From NCBI GenBank assembly GCA_003138855.1, contig PLHF01000089.1, positions 1 through 64,000 of the forward strand: 64,000 nt of DNA, given 5' to 3'. Positions 39,241 to 48,431 of this stretch are shown piece by piece. The stretch is from Acidimicrobiaceae bacterium (GTDB taxonomy: Bacteria; Actinomycetota; Acidimicrobiia; Acidimicrobiales; RAAP-2). The first letter of the stretch is position 1, and every line of letters starts with the position of its first letter. The position numbers were made by a program, and so were the translations under genes. A model generated the notes under the pieces. The model saw only the letters and a program-made list of their open reading frames with translations. It did not search any database and was not told the DNA's origin.

Positions 39241-40374
39241 GTGAGTGCTCCAGAAGTGGCCGTCGTGTTTCCGCAGCTTCATCGAAGCGGTGGAATCGAA
39301 CGCGTCTGCTGGGATCTGCTCGACTACCTGGGCCCGCGGCATGAGACCGCCTTCGTGGGAACGGTGGCGCCCGAGGGGACACCACCGGGCGTGCGGCTGG
39401 TGCCCGTGCCGGGGTCTCCCGACCCTGGCGTGATGGGAATGTACGTCCGACGGGCCCGCACGCGAGCAGTCCTGGAACGGCTGGCGCCCGAGGTCGTCGT
39501 GACGATGGGATCGGTGGTGCCGCCTGGGGACGTGCTGTGGGTGCCGAGTGTCCACCGGGCGTGGCTCGAGGCGGCACGATCCGTCCCGATGGGAAGGTTC
39601 GAGCTGCCGGCCCGCTTGCGCTTCGCCATGCCGCGGCACCGCGCCTTGCTGGCCATGGAGTCGCAGTATTTTCGCCACTCGCATCCTCGGCACATTCTGT
39701 GCACGTCCCGCCGGGAGGTCGAGGACCTCCATCGCCTCTACGGGGTGGACCGCGCCCTGACCACGGTGGTCCCCAACCCCTTCGATCCGGAGCGTTTCAA
39801 TCCGGAGGGACGCAGACGCGATCGCACCGCGGCACGCCGCTCCCTCCGGATCGGGGAGGACGAGTTGGCGATCATCTTCGTGGCCAACGAACTGCATCGC
39901 AAGGGCTTCGGCCAGCTCGTGGAGGCGCTCGCTCTCACCGGCCACCGGCATCTGACGTTGCATGTGGTGGGCAAGGCGCAACTCGGTCCCTACCGAAGGT
40001 CCATACGCCACCTGGGCCTGGAGGATCGTGTGCGTTACCACGGCCCGTCCCGTGATGTCGCGTGGCAGTTCGCCGCCGCCGACCTGATGGTCCTGCCCAC
40101 CCAGTACGAGCCCTTCGGACTGGTGATCATCGAGGCTCTGGCCAGTGGCGTGCCGGTCATCACGAGCAGGGTTGCGGGGGCGTCCGAGGCGGTCCTGCCC
40201 GGTCGGACCGGGCTCATCCTGGAGGATCCCTACGATGTCGAGGAACTCGCCCGGCTCATCGACGAGGCGGCAGGCGCGGATCTGGAGACCTGGGGTCGAC
40301 GGGCGGCCTCGTCGGTGGACCGCTATCGACGGGACCGGGTGATGCAGCAGGTGGAGTCGATCGTGTTCTCCTGA
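39241..40374 (+). CDS. GT4 family glycosyltransferase
   Basis: The 377-residue protein starts VAVVFPQLHRSGGIERVCWDLLDYL, continues with VWVPSVHRAWLEAARS and ILCTSRREVEDLHRLYGV, and has ELAIIFVANELHRKGFGQLVEAL and EPFGLVIIEALASGVPVITSRVAGASEAV at the donor site. The start is GTG 39241. Donor and acceptor are unknown. It faces the GT2 gene convergently, with 45 bp between ends. Confidence 0.85.
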   Translation: MSAPEVAVVFPQLHRSGGIERVCWDLLDYLGPRHETAFVGTVAPEGTPPGVRLVPVPGSPDPGVMGMYVRRARTRAVLERLAPEVVVTMGSVVPPGDVLWVPSVHRAWLEAARSVPMGRFELPARLRFAMPRHRALLAMESQYFRHSHPRHILCTSRREVEDLHRLYGVDRALTTVVPNPFDPERFNPEGRRRDRTAARRSLRIGEDELAIIFVANELHRKGFGQLVEALALTGHRHLTLHVVGKAQLGPYRRSIRHLGLEDRVRYHGPSRDVAWQFAAADLMVLPTQYEPFGLVIIEALASGVPVITSRVAGASEAVLPGRTGLILEDPYDVEELARLIDEAAGADLETWGRRAASSVDRYRRDRVMQQVESIVFS

Positions 40375-40419
40375 TGCCCTTCCCGCGCCGGACGCCGTTC
40401 GGGTGGGCCGGTGAAGGGC

Positions 40420-41283
40420 TCAGGGTCGACCTGCGGCCCGGCTCCGCTCCTCTGCCCTGCAGGGTCCGACCCGGTACAGGCGGAACCGGGCGGCGGCGCG
40501 CCGGCCGCGCTCACCGGGGACGAGCAGTGCACGCAGGAGGGACCCGGCCAGGACACCCGTGCGGAAGAGCCACCAACCCGTGGTCCCGTAGTGCTTGCGC
40601 ATGTACCGTTCGAGGGACGCGTGGAAGTGGGCTTCGCGCTCGGTGGTGTCTCCGCCGGTCCCCGCTCCCACATGGGTGGCGGTCACGCTCGGGCAGAGTG
40701 CGACCCTCCACCCGAGGTCGCTGGCGCGCTTCTGCCAGTCCGTCTCCTCCGCGTAGAGGAAGAACCGTTCGTCGAACGGTCCCACCTCGTCGAGCGCCTC
40801 GGCGCGGAGCAGCAGCACCGAACCGATCAGGAAGCCGTGTCGTCGGCGCAGGCCGCCCAGCCCGACGGCCTCGATCCAGGCTCCCCACGGAGTGGGGAAC
40901 GGCCAGGCCACCCGGGCCTGGTTGCCATCCGACGGGTCGACCTGTGACGGTGCCACGGCAGCCAGATCGGGCCGGGTGTGCAGCAACGTGTGCAGCTCCG
41001 TCACACCCTCGGGAGCGATGGTGGCGTCGGGGTTCACCAACAGGACATCGGACCGGGTCTGGCCGCGCCGCCGGATACCGAGGTTGACCCCTCCGGCGAA
41101 GCCCAGGTTGCTTCTGGCATCGACGTAGGTCGCCCCGTGGCGGGCGGTGACTGCGCTCACCGCCCCCTCCGAAGAGTTGTCCACCACCGTCACGGGCAGC
41201 GCCCCGCCGAGCGCTTCCAGGCACCGGTCCAACAGATCGGACGCGCCGTAGGCCACCACCAGAACCTCGACCGCCTGGGGCAT
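40420..41283 (-). CDS. GT2 family glycosyltransferase (rhamnosyltransferase-like)
   Basis: The 287-residue GT-A enzyme shows VEVLVVAYGASDLLDRCLEAL, VDNSSEGAV, NLGFAGGVNLGI, LLVNPDATIAPEG (the DxD-like element) and FLYAEETDWQKRASDLGW. This set is typical of GT2 rhamnosyltransferase-like proteins such as RfbF/WbbL homologues. ATG 41283 is preferred to the track start at 41535, which overlaps the tyrosine-kinase gene's end. Confidence 0.85.
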   Translation of the reverse strand: MPQAVEVLVVAYGASDLLDRCLEALGGALPVTVVDNSSEGAVSAVTARHGATYVDARSNLGFAGGVNLGIRRRGQTRSDVLLVNPDATIAPEGVTELHTLLHTRPDLAAVAPSQVDPSDGNQARVAWPFPTPWGAWIEAVGLGGLRRRHGFLIGSVLLLRAEALDEVGPFDERFFLYAEETDWQKRASDLGWRVALCPSVTATHVGAGTGGDTTEREAHFHASLERYMRKHYGTTGWWLFRTGVLAGSLLRALLVPGERGRRAAARFRLYRVGPCRAEERSRAAGRP

Positions 41284-41413
41284 CAGGCGACTCCGTCGAA
41301 GCTGGGCACGCGCTGCAGGTCCGGGCGCGGATGCCCTCCGAAGGCGGGGCGCACCGGCAGCACCGGTTGCGGTTCGGCAAACGGCCGACAGCGTCGACCC
41401 GCTGCCGGCGGCA

Positions 41414-42988
41414 TCATTGCTTGTAGGTGTAGGACTGGTAGGTGTCCGACGAGGACCGACGGACACGGTTGAGGGCGAGGCCCAGCACCCGACAGTTGGT
41501 CGTCTCCAGCCGATGGATCGTCCGCTCCAGATCACCGCGATCGGTACGCCCCTCGGAGGCGACCACGATGGCTCCCGAGGCTATGTTCCCGAGGATGGCG
41601 GTGTCGGGCACGGCGAGCACGGGGGGAGTGTCGAACAGCACGACATCGGCCAACAGGGGGAGCTGGTCGATGACCGGCTTCATCCCGGGGCTCCCCAACA
41701 GCTCGCTGGGACTGTCGAGGGTGCTCCCGGCCGGCAGCAGCTGGAGTCCCCAGATCCCCGTCTCGACCAACAGCGAGGACACCGAGGGTTCGTCCGGGGA
41801 CGGGATGGCGTCCCGCTTGGCGCGGGAAGGTGCCGGACCTGTCCCCCCGGACGTCCGCCGGCTACCCGCCCTGGCTGCATAGCCACGCACCTCCCGGGGC
41901 GCGGTCGGTCGGGTGTCGGGCTCGGGGGCCTTCCAGGTCGCCTTGATGAGATCGGCGAGGCCCGGCAGCCCGGTGGCCTGGAGCCCGAAGATCTCCTCGA
42001 GCCTCGGCCGCCGGAAGTCCGCGGAGACGACGATGACCTTGCTGCCGCTCATCGCCCATGCCGCGGCGAGGTTGGCGGTGACGAAGGTCTTGCCGTCACC
42101 GGCCTCGGGGCTGGTGACGAGGACGAACGGACACGGGGCGTCGTCGAGGATCACCCGCACACTGGTCCGCAACTCGCGGACCGCCTCTGCCATCTGCGAC
42201 TGGGGCGCCTGCACCATGGCGATGGTGACCTTGCCGGAGCGCACGTCGGGATCCAGTGGGAGCTCGGCGAGGATGGGGGCTTCCGAGGCGTCCTCGAACT
42301 CGGAGTTCCGCCGGACCCGCGTGTCGAAGTGGTCCCGCAGCAGTGCGATCCCGATGCCGACCAACAGCCCGGCGATCAATCCGATGGCGATCAACTTTCC
42401 CTTGCTCAAACCGGTCGGTGACCCCGGGGTGTCCGCGGCCACCTGGATGGACGCATAGGGCTCACCGGCCTGCATGTTGTACTGCTCGGACTGCAGTGTG
42501 CTGTAGGTCTGGGTCAATGCTGCGATCTGGGTGGTGATCAGCGGGTTGGCGGTGGTGCCGGTGCCCTGCTGCTGTTGTAGCACGGCGATCTTGGCGGTCA
42601 GGCCGGCCAGGAGGCTGCTGATCTTGGTGATCTGTACCTGGACAAACGCCTGGATCTGATCGACGAAGGCCTGCGAGTAGGCCGTGGCCACTGCTCGGGC
42701 CTGTTCGGGGCTCGAAGCCGTGGCGGTGATGCTCAACGCCCCGCTGGTCGCGTCCACGGTGCCGGTCACCTCGGAGGCGACGCCTTCCGTATTCGGGTTG
42801 CCGAGGATCTTCGCCGCCCCGAGTTGAACCGCAGTGCTCCCCAGCTCCTGCACCGGGTCGGGCAGGGTGACGGGGGCCGACGTCTGCCCGGTCTGGCTCA
42901 CGCCGCTGATCTGGATGAGCGCAGTGGACTGGTACTTCGGGGTCTCGATCTTCGAGTAGGCGAAGGCGGCGGCACCGGCGACGACCAC
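41414..42988 (-). CDS. Wzz/CpsD-type bacterial tyrosine kinase (chain-length regulator)
   Basis: The protein fuses a Wzz chain-length domain (residues of about 1-215, with a second membrane helix LIAIGLIAGLLVGIGIALL) to a BY-kinase with Walker A SPEAGDGKTFVTANLA, a Walker A-prime region VIVVSADFRRPRLEEIFGL, Walker B DVVLFDTPPVL, and a short tyrosine tail SDTYQSYTYKQ. An unusual 50-residue low-complexity insert (TRPTAPREVRG to KRDAIPSPDEP) splits the kinase domain. The first membrane helix seems to begin upstream: the frame stays open to 43075 and reads HPLTFQQLLSALWRRRLTILVC, but it has no ATG, GTG or TTG. GTG 42988 would cut into this helix. A CTG at 43048 or an indel at the ATG 43065 of the neighbouring frame may be the true start. 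Confidence 0.82.
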   Translation of the reverse strand: MVVAGAAAFAYSKIETPKYQSTALIQISGVSQTGQTSAPVTLPDPVQELGSTAVQLGAAKILGNPNTEGVASEVTGTVDATSGALSITATASSPEQARAVATAYSQAFVDQIQAFVQVQITKISSLLAGLTAKIAVLQQQQGTGTTANPLITTQIAALTQTYSTLQSEQYNMQAGEPYASIQVAADTPGSPTGLSKGKLIAIGLIAGLLVGIGIALLRDHFDTRVRRNSEFEDASEAPILAELPLDPDVRSGKVTIAMVQAPQSQMAEAVRELRTSVRVILDDAPCPFVLVTSPEAGDGKTFVTANLAAAWAMSGSKVIVVSADFRRPRLEEIFGLQATGLPGLADLIKATWKAPEPDTRPTAPREVRGYAARAGSRRTSGGTGPAPSRAKRDAIPSPDEPSVSSLLVETGIWGLQLLPAGSTLDSPSELLGSPGMKPVIDQLPLLADVVLFDTPPVLAVPDTAILGNIASGAIVVASEGRTDRGDLERTIHRLETTNCRVLGLALNRVRRSSSDTYQSYTYKQ

Positions 42989-43184
42989 ACAGACCAGGAT
43001 GGTCAGTCGTCTGCGCCAGAGCGCGGAGAGGAGTTGTTGGAACGTCAGCGGATGCTCTCTTTCATCGGTCGTGCCTCACAGCGAGGATACGACGTCGCCA
43101 ACGCACCGAGCGGCAAGGGCGTGCCCACGTGCCCTGGTGGCACCGGACCGCCGGGGGCGGAGCCGAGGGAGAGGCGGCAGGAGG

Positions 43185-44372
43185 TCATCGCTGTGCCCCG
43201 TGGAGGCGCACCTGGGCCACGACCGAGGCCATCGTCTCGGCCCGCTGACGCCACGAGGGGATCTCGGCCTCGCCGGGTGTGCCGGGGAGGCCCTCCGGCC
43301 CGGCACCCGCCAGGGCCGCCGCGGTCGCCTCGACGAAGCGGGAGCGGTCGGCGACGACGACGGGTGGGCCGAGGTGGCGGAATCCGGCCACTGGCGTGGC
43401 GACGGTGGGGCGGGCGGCAGCGAGGCACTCGTAGGCCTTGATCGGATCGAGGCTCTCGGTGAACGGGTTCACCAGGTGGGGGATGATCACCACGTCGGCA
43501 TGCTGGAGGAATCCCGGAACCCGGTCGTAGGGTTGGGAGCCCAGGAGATGGATGTTGGGGACCTGCTCCAACTGTGCGGTCACCTCGGCAGGGAGGAAGT
43601 TCGGTCCGACGAGGGCGACCTGGAGCTCGGGCCTGGCCTCCGCCAGTTCGAGGATGAGCGGTACGTCGATACGCCATTCGTGGACGGTCCCGACATACAC
43701 GGCCACCGGTGCCGGTGGGAGCGATGAGGGCCGGGGCTGGGGGGTCCGGAAGAGTTCGACGTCCACGCCGTTGGGGATCAACTCGACCTTCCGGTCCCGA
43801 CCACGTGTCCGGGCCAGGTCCGGGGAGCAGACCACCACTGCGCGGCTGTGCGTCAACAGGAGCGCCTCGTCGGTCATGAGCCGGTCCCGTTGGCGCGGTG
43901 CAAGCGGAGCGAGCAGCCAGTCGTCGGTGATGTCGTACAGGGTCGGCCATCCGGTCCGGAGGCTGAACTGTGCGTAGGAGGCGTCATTCACCCACAGCAC
44001 GGGCCGGTCGAGACCGAGCCGGGCGACCGCATGGAGGACCTGCCGGCCGAGCGATCGGTCTGCGAACGGGCCGATGAACCGGGGCAGCCACTTCCGAGGC
44101 CGGAGCACGTGGATGCGGGGATGCACCTGTTCGAGCCGCGGTCCCCGGAGTTCCTTGAGGCCTCCCCGCTTCAACTCGTGGGGGATGTCGACTGCGGGGG
44201 CGACGAAGAGCACCCGCAGGCTCGGGTCGAGGCCCACGAACTCGTCGACGAGGATGCGAATCCGCCTGCGGACGGTGCCCCAGGGCTCGAGGGAGCACAC
44301 GACCAGCGACGTGCCGGCGGACGCCGGTGCCGCCGTCATCGTGCTGCTGTCCCCTGGGCTCTGTGCTGCCAT
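43185..44372 (-). CDS. GT4-like glycosyltransferase
   Basis: The 395-residue protein begins TSLVVCSLEPWGTVRRRIRILVDEFVGLDPSLRVLFV and continues with PVLWVNDASYAQFSLRTGWPTLYDITDDWLL, VVCSPDLA, VELIPNGVDVELF, PVAVYVGTVHEWRIDVPLILELAEARPELQVALVGP and SLDPIKAYECLAAARPTVATPVAGF. It lacks the usual E-x7-E spelling but the GT-B donor domain is clear. ATG 44372 has GAGGAACGG upstream. It follows the chain-length kinase on the same strand, which supports a role in the same polymer. Confidence 0.8.
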   Translation of the reverse strand: MAAQSPGDSSTMTAAPASAGTSLVVCSLEPWGTVRRRIRILVDEFVGLDPSLRVLFVAPAVDIPHELKRGGLKELRGPRLEQVHPRIHVLRPRKWLPRFIGPFADRSLGRQVLHAVARLGLDRPVLWVNDASYAQFSLRTGWPTLYDITDDWLLAPLAPRQRDRLMTDEALLLTHSRAVVVCSPDLARTRGRDRKVELIPNGVDVELFRTPQPRPSSLPPAPVAVYVGTVHEWRIDVPLILELAEARPELQVALVGPNFLPAEVTAQLEQVPNIHLLGSQPYDRVPGFLQHADVVIIPHLVNPFTESLDPIKAYECLAAARPTVATPVAGFRHLGPPVVVADRSRFVEATAAALAGAGPEGLPGTPGEAEIPSWRQRAETMASVVAQVRLHGAQR

Positions 44373-44495
44373 TTCCGTTCCTCGATCCTTCGTGGGTGAT
44401 CGTCGGTCACCCGTCTGCCGCTCCGGTTCGTTCGTGAGGGCCGAGATCCTAGATACCGTCGTCACCGTACCGGCAGATCTTGAGGTCCGATCCCC

Positions 44496-46016
44496 ATGGG
44501 CGTGATTGAGCGAGAGGTGGAAGCTACGCTTCCTGGGCTGCCTACACCGACCCATCCGAGGCCCGATGAGCCAGAGCGCGACCAGAGCATGAGCGGGATT
44601 CCCACGAACGATTCCGATCGGGTCGGCGGCCGGTGGCGTGCGGCCGGGGACTGGACCCGGATCGGAGCGCACGCGGCAGGGTGGTCAGCTGTCGTGGTCG
44701 TGGCCGCCGCCGTCGGCGCCGCCGTCGTCGGGAACCTGTTTCTCGGACTGGCCCTTGCCGCCCTGGTGCTCGTGCTGGGAGTGTTCGTCGCCGATCCGGT
44801 GCTGCTGGCGGTCATCGTGCTTCCCGGCGCGCTCCTCGTGCAACGGGTCGGCGGGGCGAGCACCAACCTCAGCGTGGCCGACCTGTTGGGCTTCCTCGGT
44901 GGCCTGGTGTGCCTCTTCCTCGTCCGGTGGAGGGACGCGCCGTTCCTCCGGCAGTTCCTCATGGGCATCATCTGGTACCAAGCCGTGCTGATCCTGGTGG
45001 TGGTCGCCCATCCGTACCGGTTCAACATCGTGGAGTGGTTCCACCGCCTCTCCTATCTGGGGGCCAGCGTCCTGGTCGGCTGGGTGATCGCCACCCATGG
45101 CCGCACCCGGCAGGCCTTCCGCCTGTTCCTGTGGGGATCGGCGGTACTGGCCCTCGTGGCCATGGAGCACGCCGCCGCCCTGCACTTCCAACCGGCCCAA
45201 TGGGGCGTGTACCAGAAGAACACCATCGGCTCGATGATGTGGGTGGCCATCGTGGTCGCACAGATCAATCCCCCCTGGGGGGGCATCAGCCGGCACGAGG
45301 CTCGGATCCCGAAATACCTCTGCATCGGGGGTCTGCTCGCATCGCAATCGAGGCAGTCGGTCATCTTGCTGATCCTGGCCATCGGAGCGGCGGTCGTCCT
45401 GAATCCGGAGGTGCGCCGGCGCTCCAAGCTGATCCTGCTCGGAGCGGTCCCGTTGGTGGTCGTTCTGTACTACAGCTTCTCCCTGGCAGCGCGAAACAAT
45501 CCCCGGTTCAACACCGTGTCGATCCGGTTCGATCAGATCGGTGCGGCCATCCACGTGTGGCATCTGAGCCCGATTCTCGGGGAGGGGATGCGCTTCTACA
45601 ACCTGCCGCAGTTCGTGAGCGTCACTGCTCCGCCCAACGTGCTGGTCGACAACCTCGCCTCGACGGGAATCGTCGGTTCCATCGCATTCGTCTTCCTCGT
45701 CTTCGTCACCATGCGGACCATGTTCAGGCTTCCATCCGCATATGGCACCCTGGGTCTCGTCATCCTGATGAGCCACTACGTCGGTGGCCTGTTCGACACG
45801 TTCTGGATCGGTGCCTCGTCGATCGCGCCCTTCGTCATCGCCGGCATCTCGCTGGGCATGGCCGACCTGCACCGGGGGGAACCGCCGGTGCAGGCGGCGC
45901 CCACCGGTCGGCTCCCGGCACGGGAACAGGCCGGGCTGCGGACGCACCGGCCACCGGCCCGGTCGGCCGGATCCGGGCAGTCACCCACGGCCCGGCGAAC
46001 GCTCCCGACCCCTTGA
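44496..46016 (+). CDS. Wzy/O-antigen polymerase-like membrane protein
   Basis: The 506-residue protein has about ten hydrophobic helices, including SAVVVVAAAVGAAVVGNLFLGLALAALVLVLGVFV, VLLAVIVLPGALLV, SYLGASVLVGWVIA, SVILLILAIGAAVVL and KLILLGAVPLVVVLYY. A large loop follows with RFNTVSIRFDQIGAAIHVWHLSPILGEGMRFY and VLVDNLASTGIVGSIAFVF, the pattern of O-antigen ligase/Wzy proteins. Polymerisation of the lipid-linked repeat units outside the membrane is the likely role. The tail from residue 465 is disordered and basic. Start 44496 or 44589 are both possible; both precede the first helix. Confidence 0.82.
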   Translation: MGVIEREVEATLPGLPTPTHPRPDEPERDQSMSGIPTNDSDRVGGRWRAAGDWTRIGAHAAGWSAVVVVAAAVGAAVVGNLFLGLALAALVLVLGVFVADPVLLAVIVLPGALLVQRVGGASTNLSVADLLGFLGGLVCLFLVRWRDAPFLRQFLMGIIWYQAVLILVVVAHPYRFNIVEWFHRLSYLGASVLVGWVIATHGRTRQAFRLFLWGSAVLALVAMEHAAALHFQPAQWGVYQKNTIGSMMWVAIVVAQINPPWGGISRHEARIPKYLCIGGLLASQSRQSVILLILAIGAAVVLNPEVRRRSKLILLGAVPLVVVLYYSFSLAARNNPRFNTVSIRFDQIGAAIHVWHLSPILGEGMRFYNLPQFVSVTAPPNVLVDNLASTGIVGSIAFVFLVFVTMRTMFRLPSAYGTLGLVILMSHYVGGLFDTFWIGASSIAPFVIAGISLGMADLHRGEPPVQAAPTGRLPAREQAGLRTHRPPARSAGSGQSPTARRTLPTP

Positions 46017-46023
46017 ACCCCCG

Positions 46024-47076
46024 TTGACCCGCAGCCGGCCGCGCATCGTCTACAACGCCCTCCCCCTGAGCCCTCGGGGCGGCGGCGTCAGCACCTACAT
46101 CCGCGGGCTGCTCGCCGCCATGGTGGCAACGGTGGATGCGGACCTCGTGGCCGCCGTGCACCCTGCCGGATCGGCGGAGCTGCCGGCGGGCATCCTCCCG
46201 CTCGTCAAGGGCCAGTCCCAGGGGATGAGGAGGGCACTGACCGGCGCCGTCGGGTTCGGGCCGGCCGATCTGACCCACGGCCTGGATGTCGACCTCCCGC
46301 TGCGGCGCGCCGGCCTGATGGTCTCGACGGTGCACGACATGGCGATCTTCGATGTCCCGTGGGCCTTTCCGAAACACCGGGTCCTCGGCGAGCGGGTGGT
46401 GGTGAGGAACGCGCTCCGCCGGGCCGATGCCATCATCGCCGTGTCGTCGTTCACCGCCGAGCGGGTCAGGGCCCTGGTGGGCCGTGACCCGCTCGTCATC
46501 CACCCTGCACCCGGGACGGAGATGACACCCCCCGCCGACGCCGAGATCGCCCGAGTGCGGTCCCACTACGGGCTGCCGGAACGCTTCGTCCTCCACGTCG
46601 GCAACATCGAACCGCGCAAGGACCTCGGCACGCTGGCCGAGGCCTGCCGCTCGGTGTCCATCCCCCTGGTCCTCACCGGCCACGGCCTGTGGGCCAACCG
46701 TGCCCCGGGAGGGGTGGTGGAGATCGGCCATGTTCCCCTCTCCGACCTTCCCGCACTGTACGGAGCGGCCACCCTGGTCGGTTACGCGTCACGGTACGAG
46801 GGCTTCGGACTGCCTCCGGTGGAGGCCATGGCCTGCGGGGCACCGGTGGTCACCACGGCGGTGCCCGCCGTGGTCGAGGTGGTGGGTGACGGGGCGGAGA
46901 CTTTCGCGGCCGGCGACGTCGACGGCCTGGCCCGGACGCTGCGGGAGCTGATCGGGGACGAGCAACGGCGGGCCGAGCTGGCCGCGCGGGGCAGCGAGAG
47001 GGTGAGTTCCCTCGGCTGGCAGCAGACGGCCGAGGCTACCGCGGGGGTCTATCGGTCGGTGGGCCTCGCCGTGTGA
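46024..47076 (+). CDS. GT4 family glycosyltransferase
   Basis: The 350-residue product has RPRIVYNALPLSPRGGGVSTYIRGLLAAM, LTHGLDVDLPLRRAGLMVSTVHDMAIFD, IAVSSFTAERVRALVG, FVLHVGNIEPRKDLGTLAEAC and YEGFGLPPVEAMACGAPVVTTAVPAVVEVV, a complete GT4 set. The likely start is TTG 46024, eight bases after the polymerase stop; the track's ATG 45784 lies inside the polymerase gene. It is probably cotranscribed with the polymerase. Confidence 0.82.
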   Translation: MTRSRPRIVYNALPLSPRGGGVSTYIRGLLAAMVATVDADLVAAVHPAGSAELPAGILPLVKGQSQGMRRALTGAVGFGPADLTHGLDVDLPLRRAGLMVSTVHDMAIFDVPWAFPKHRVLGERVVVRNALRRADAIIAVSSFTAERVRALVGRDPLVIHPAPGTEMTPPADAEIARVRSHYGLPERFVLHVGNIEPRKDLGTLAEACRSVSIPLVLTGHGLWANRAPGGVVEIGHVPLSDLPALYGAATLVGYASRYEGFGLPPVEAMACGAPVVTTAVPAVVEVVGDGAETFAAGDVDGLARTLRELIGDEQRRAELAARGSERVSSLGWQQTAEATAGVYRSVGLAV

Positions 47077-47113
47077 CCGGAACCCCGCCCGGCAGCTTCG
47101 ACGCTTTCCGGTA

Positions 47114-47145
47114 GGCATCGGTCGGGCCGGCAGCGTGCCGATGCC
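47114..47145 (+). terminator. Stem-loop after the GT4 gene
   Basis: GGCATCGG and CCGATGCC pair across a 16-base loop that is itself GC-rich, 37 bases after the stop codon. No T-run follows, so termination is only a suggestion. Confidence 0.35.
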
Positions 47146-47213
47146 GGCCGTCACGCAGCACCCGCTGAGGTCACCGAACTTCAGTTCGAACCTCAATTCG
47201 CCGATGTGAGGCC

Positions 47214-48302
47214 ATGGAGCCTGCGCCGACGGGCAAGTCATCCGTGTCGGCTGTGGCCGAAGCCGGTAGGTCCCCGCTGCCCGTGGACGCGAAGGGGGCC
47301 GAGGGGGAGCTGGACGGCCCGGACGAAGCGGCGCCGTCGGCCTTCCTGGCCGACCTCGACGACCCGGAACTGGTGATCTCCGAGGGCTACATCGGGCCCG
47401 AGCGGCGCGCCACCGGCCTCCGGGCCCGTCTCCTCCGGGCCACCTTCGGCCAGCGCCGTTCACTCCTGCGGCTGGATCTCCTGGTGGTCGCCGCCGTGGT
47501 GCTGGTGGCGGCTGCGCTCCTGGTGGCGGGAGCGACCGGGCACAACGGAGCAGCCGCTGGCCGCAACACTGCGTTGCCGTCGGCCGCGGCCCAGCCCCGA
47601 CCGGTCGGGGCGGCGTCGTCCGCAGCCCGGGACACGCCGACGTCCACCACCCCCGTGACCACCGCACCTGCGGTGACCGATCCCCCGCCGACCACGACCG
47701 TTCCGGCACCGGCTGCGGCGACGGCACCCACCCCGGCGACGGCACCTGCCGCTGCCGCCCCCGCTGCCCCGGTTCCGACGGCTCCCCCTGCGCCTGCCGA
47801 TGCGGCGCAGACTCCGGCGGCGCAGACCCCGGCACAACTCGGGGCCGAAGCGCTGACGCTGGTCCGCTACCCCTGGCAGAGCATCCCGGGCTACTCGATC
47901 CAATTCCTCCCGATCTCCGAGGCGCCGTCCCCCAGCTTCTACGGCAACACCACCTTCACCTGGGGCCAGGCCGGCGGGGTCTCCAGGCTGTACGTGTACC
48001 CGGGAGAGACGGTCCTCCAGCTGGCCGGCATCACTGCCTTCGAGATCGGCCACGAGGTCGACGCCGCCGCGGTCGATCCCCAGGGGGGCGAAGCCCAGAT
48101 CGAGGCCATCTTGAACATCCACCCGGCCAGTTGGGCGCCCAACTGCGACTGCGCCGAGCAGGACTTCCTCTCGGGGTGGTACGCCGCCGCCTTCTCCGAC
48201 CACTGGTCGCCTGGGGTCGGGAACTGGAGCCGCATCGCGCCGGAGCCCACCGGGGCCGTACTCGCCGCCGTCGAGCCCTGGTTGAACCCGACCCTTCCCT
48301 GA
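47214..48302 (+). CDS. Membrane-anchored protein with proline/threonine/alanine-rich stalk and an unrecognised globular domain
   Basis: The 362-residue protein has a cytoplasmic start of about 85 residues, one membrane helix (LDLLVVAAVVLVAAALLVAGA), a stalk of about 110 residues rich in Pro, Thr and Ala, and a C-terminal domain of about 145 residues (LVRYPWQSIPGYSIQFLPISEAPSPSFYGNTTF onward). That domain contains GITAFEIGHEVDAAAVDP and CDCAEQDFLSGWYAAAFSDHW. The spacing of EIGHEVD recalls metallopeptidases but there is no HExxH motif. I do not recognise the family. Its place between glycosyltransferases suggests a surface role in polymer assembly or anchoring. Confidence 0.7.
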   Translation: MEPAPTGKSSVSAVAEAGRSPLPVDAKGAEGELDGPDEAAPSAFLADLDDPELVISEGYIGPERRATGLRARLLRATFGQRRSLLRLDLLVVAAVVLVAAALLVAGATGHNGAAAGRNTALPSAAAQPRPVGAASSAARDTPTSTTPVTTAPAVTDPPPTTTVPAPAAATAPTPATAPAAAAPAAPVPTAPPAPADAAQTPAAQTPAQLGAEALTLVRYPWQSIPGYSIQFLPISEAPSPSFYGNTTFTWGQAGGVSRLYVYPGETVLQLAGITAFEIGHEVDAAAVDPQGGEAQIEAILNIHPASWAPNCDCAEQDFLSGWYAAAFSDHWSPGVGNWSRIAPEPTGAVLAAVEPWLNPTLP

Positions 48303-48431
48303 TCCGACCTCCGTGTACCGCCCCTTTCTGACCCTGCCAGTGCGTTCCGGGCCACTGCCGCCGGGGCTGTTACCGTCCGTGGCGGTGACCGGTGCCACGG
48401 CGCCGTCCAACCTGCGAATGGATCACGGATC

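Noticed and set aside
47900-48302. Zinc metallopeptidase call for the stalk protein
   Set aside because: FEIGHEVD resembles a metal site but there is no HExxH motif and no third ligand that I can place.
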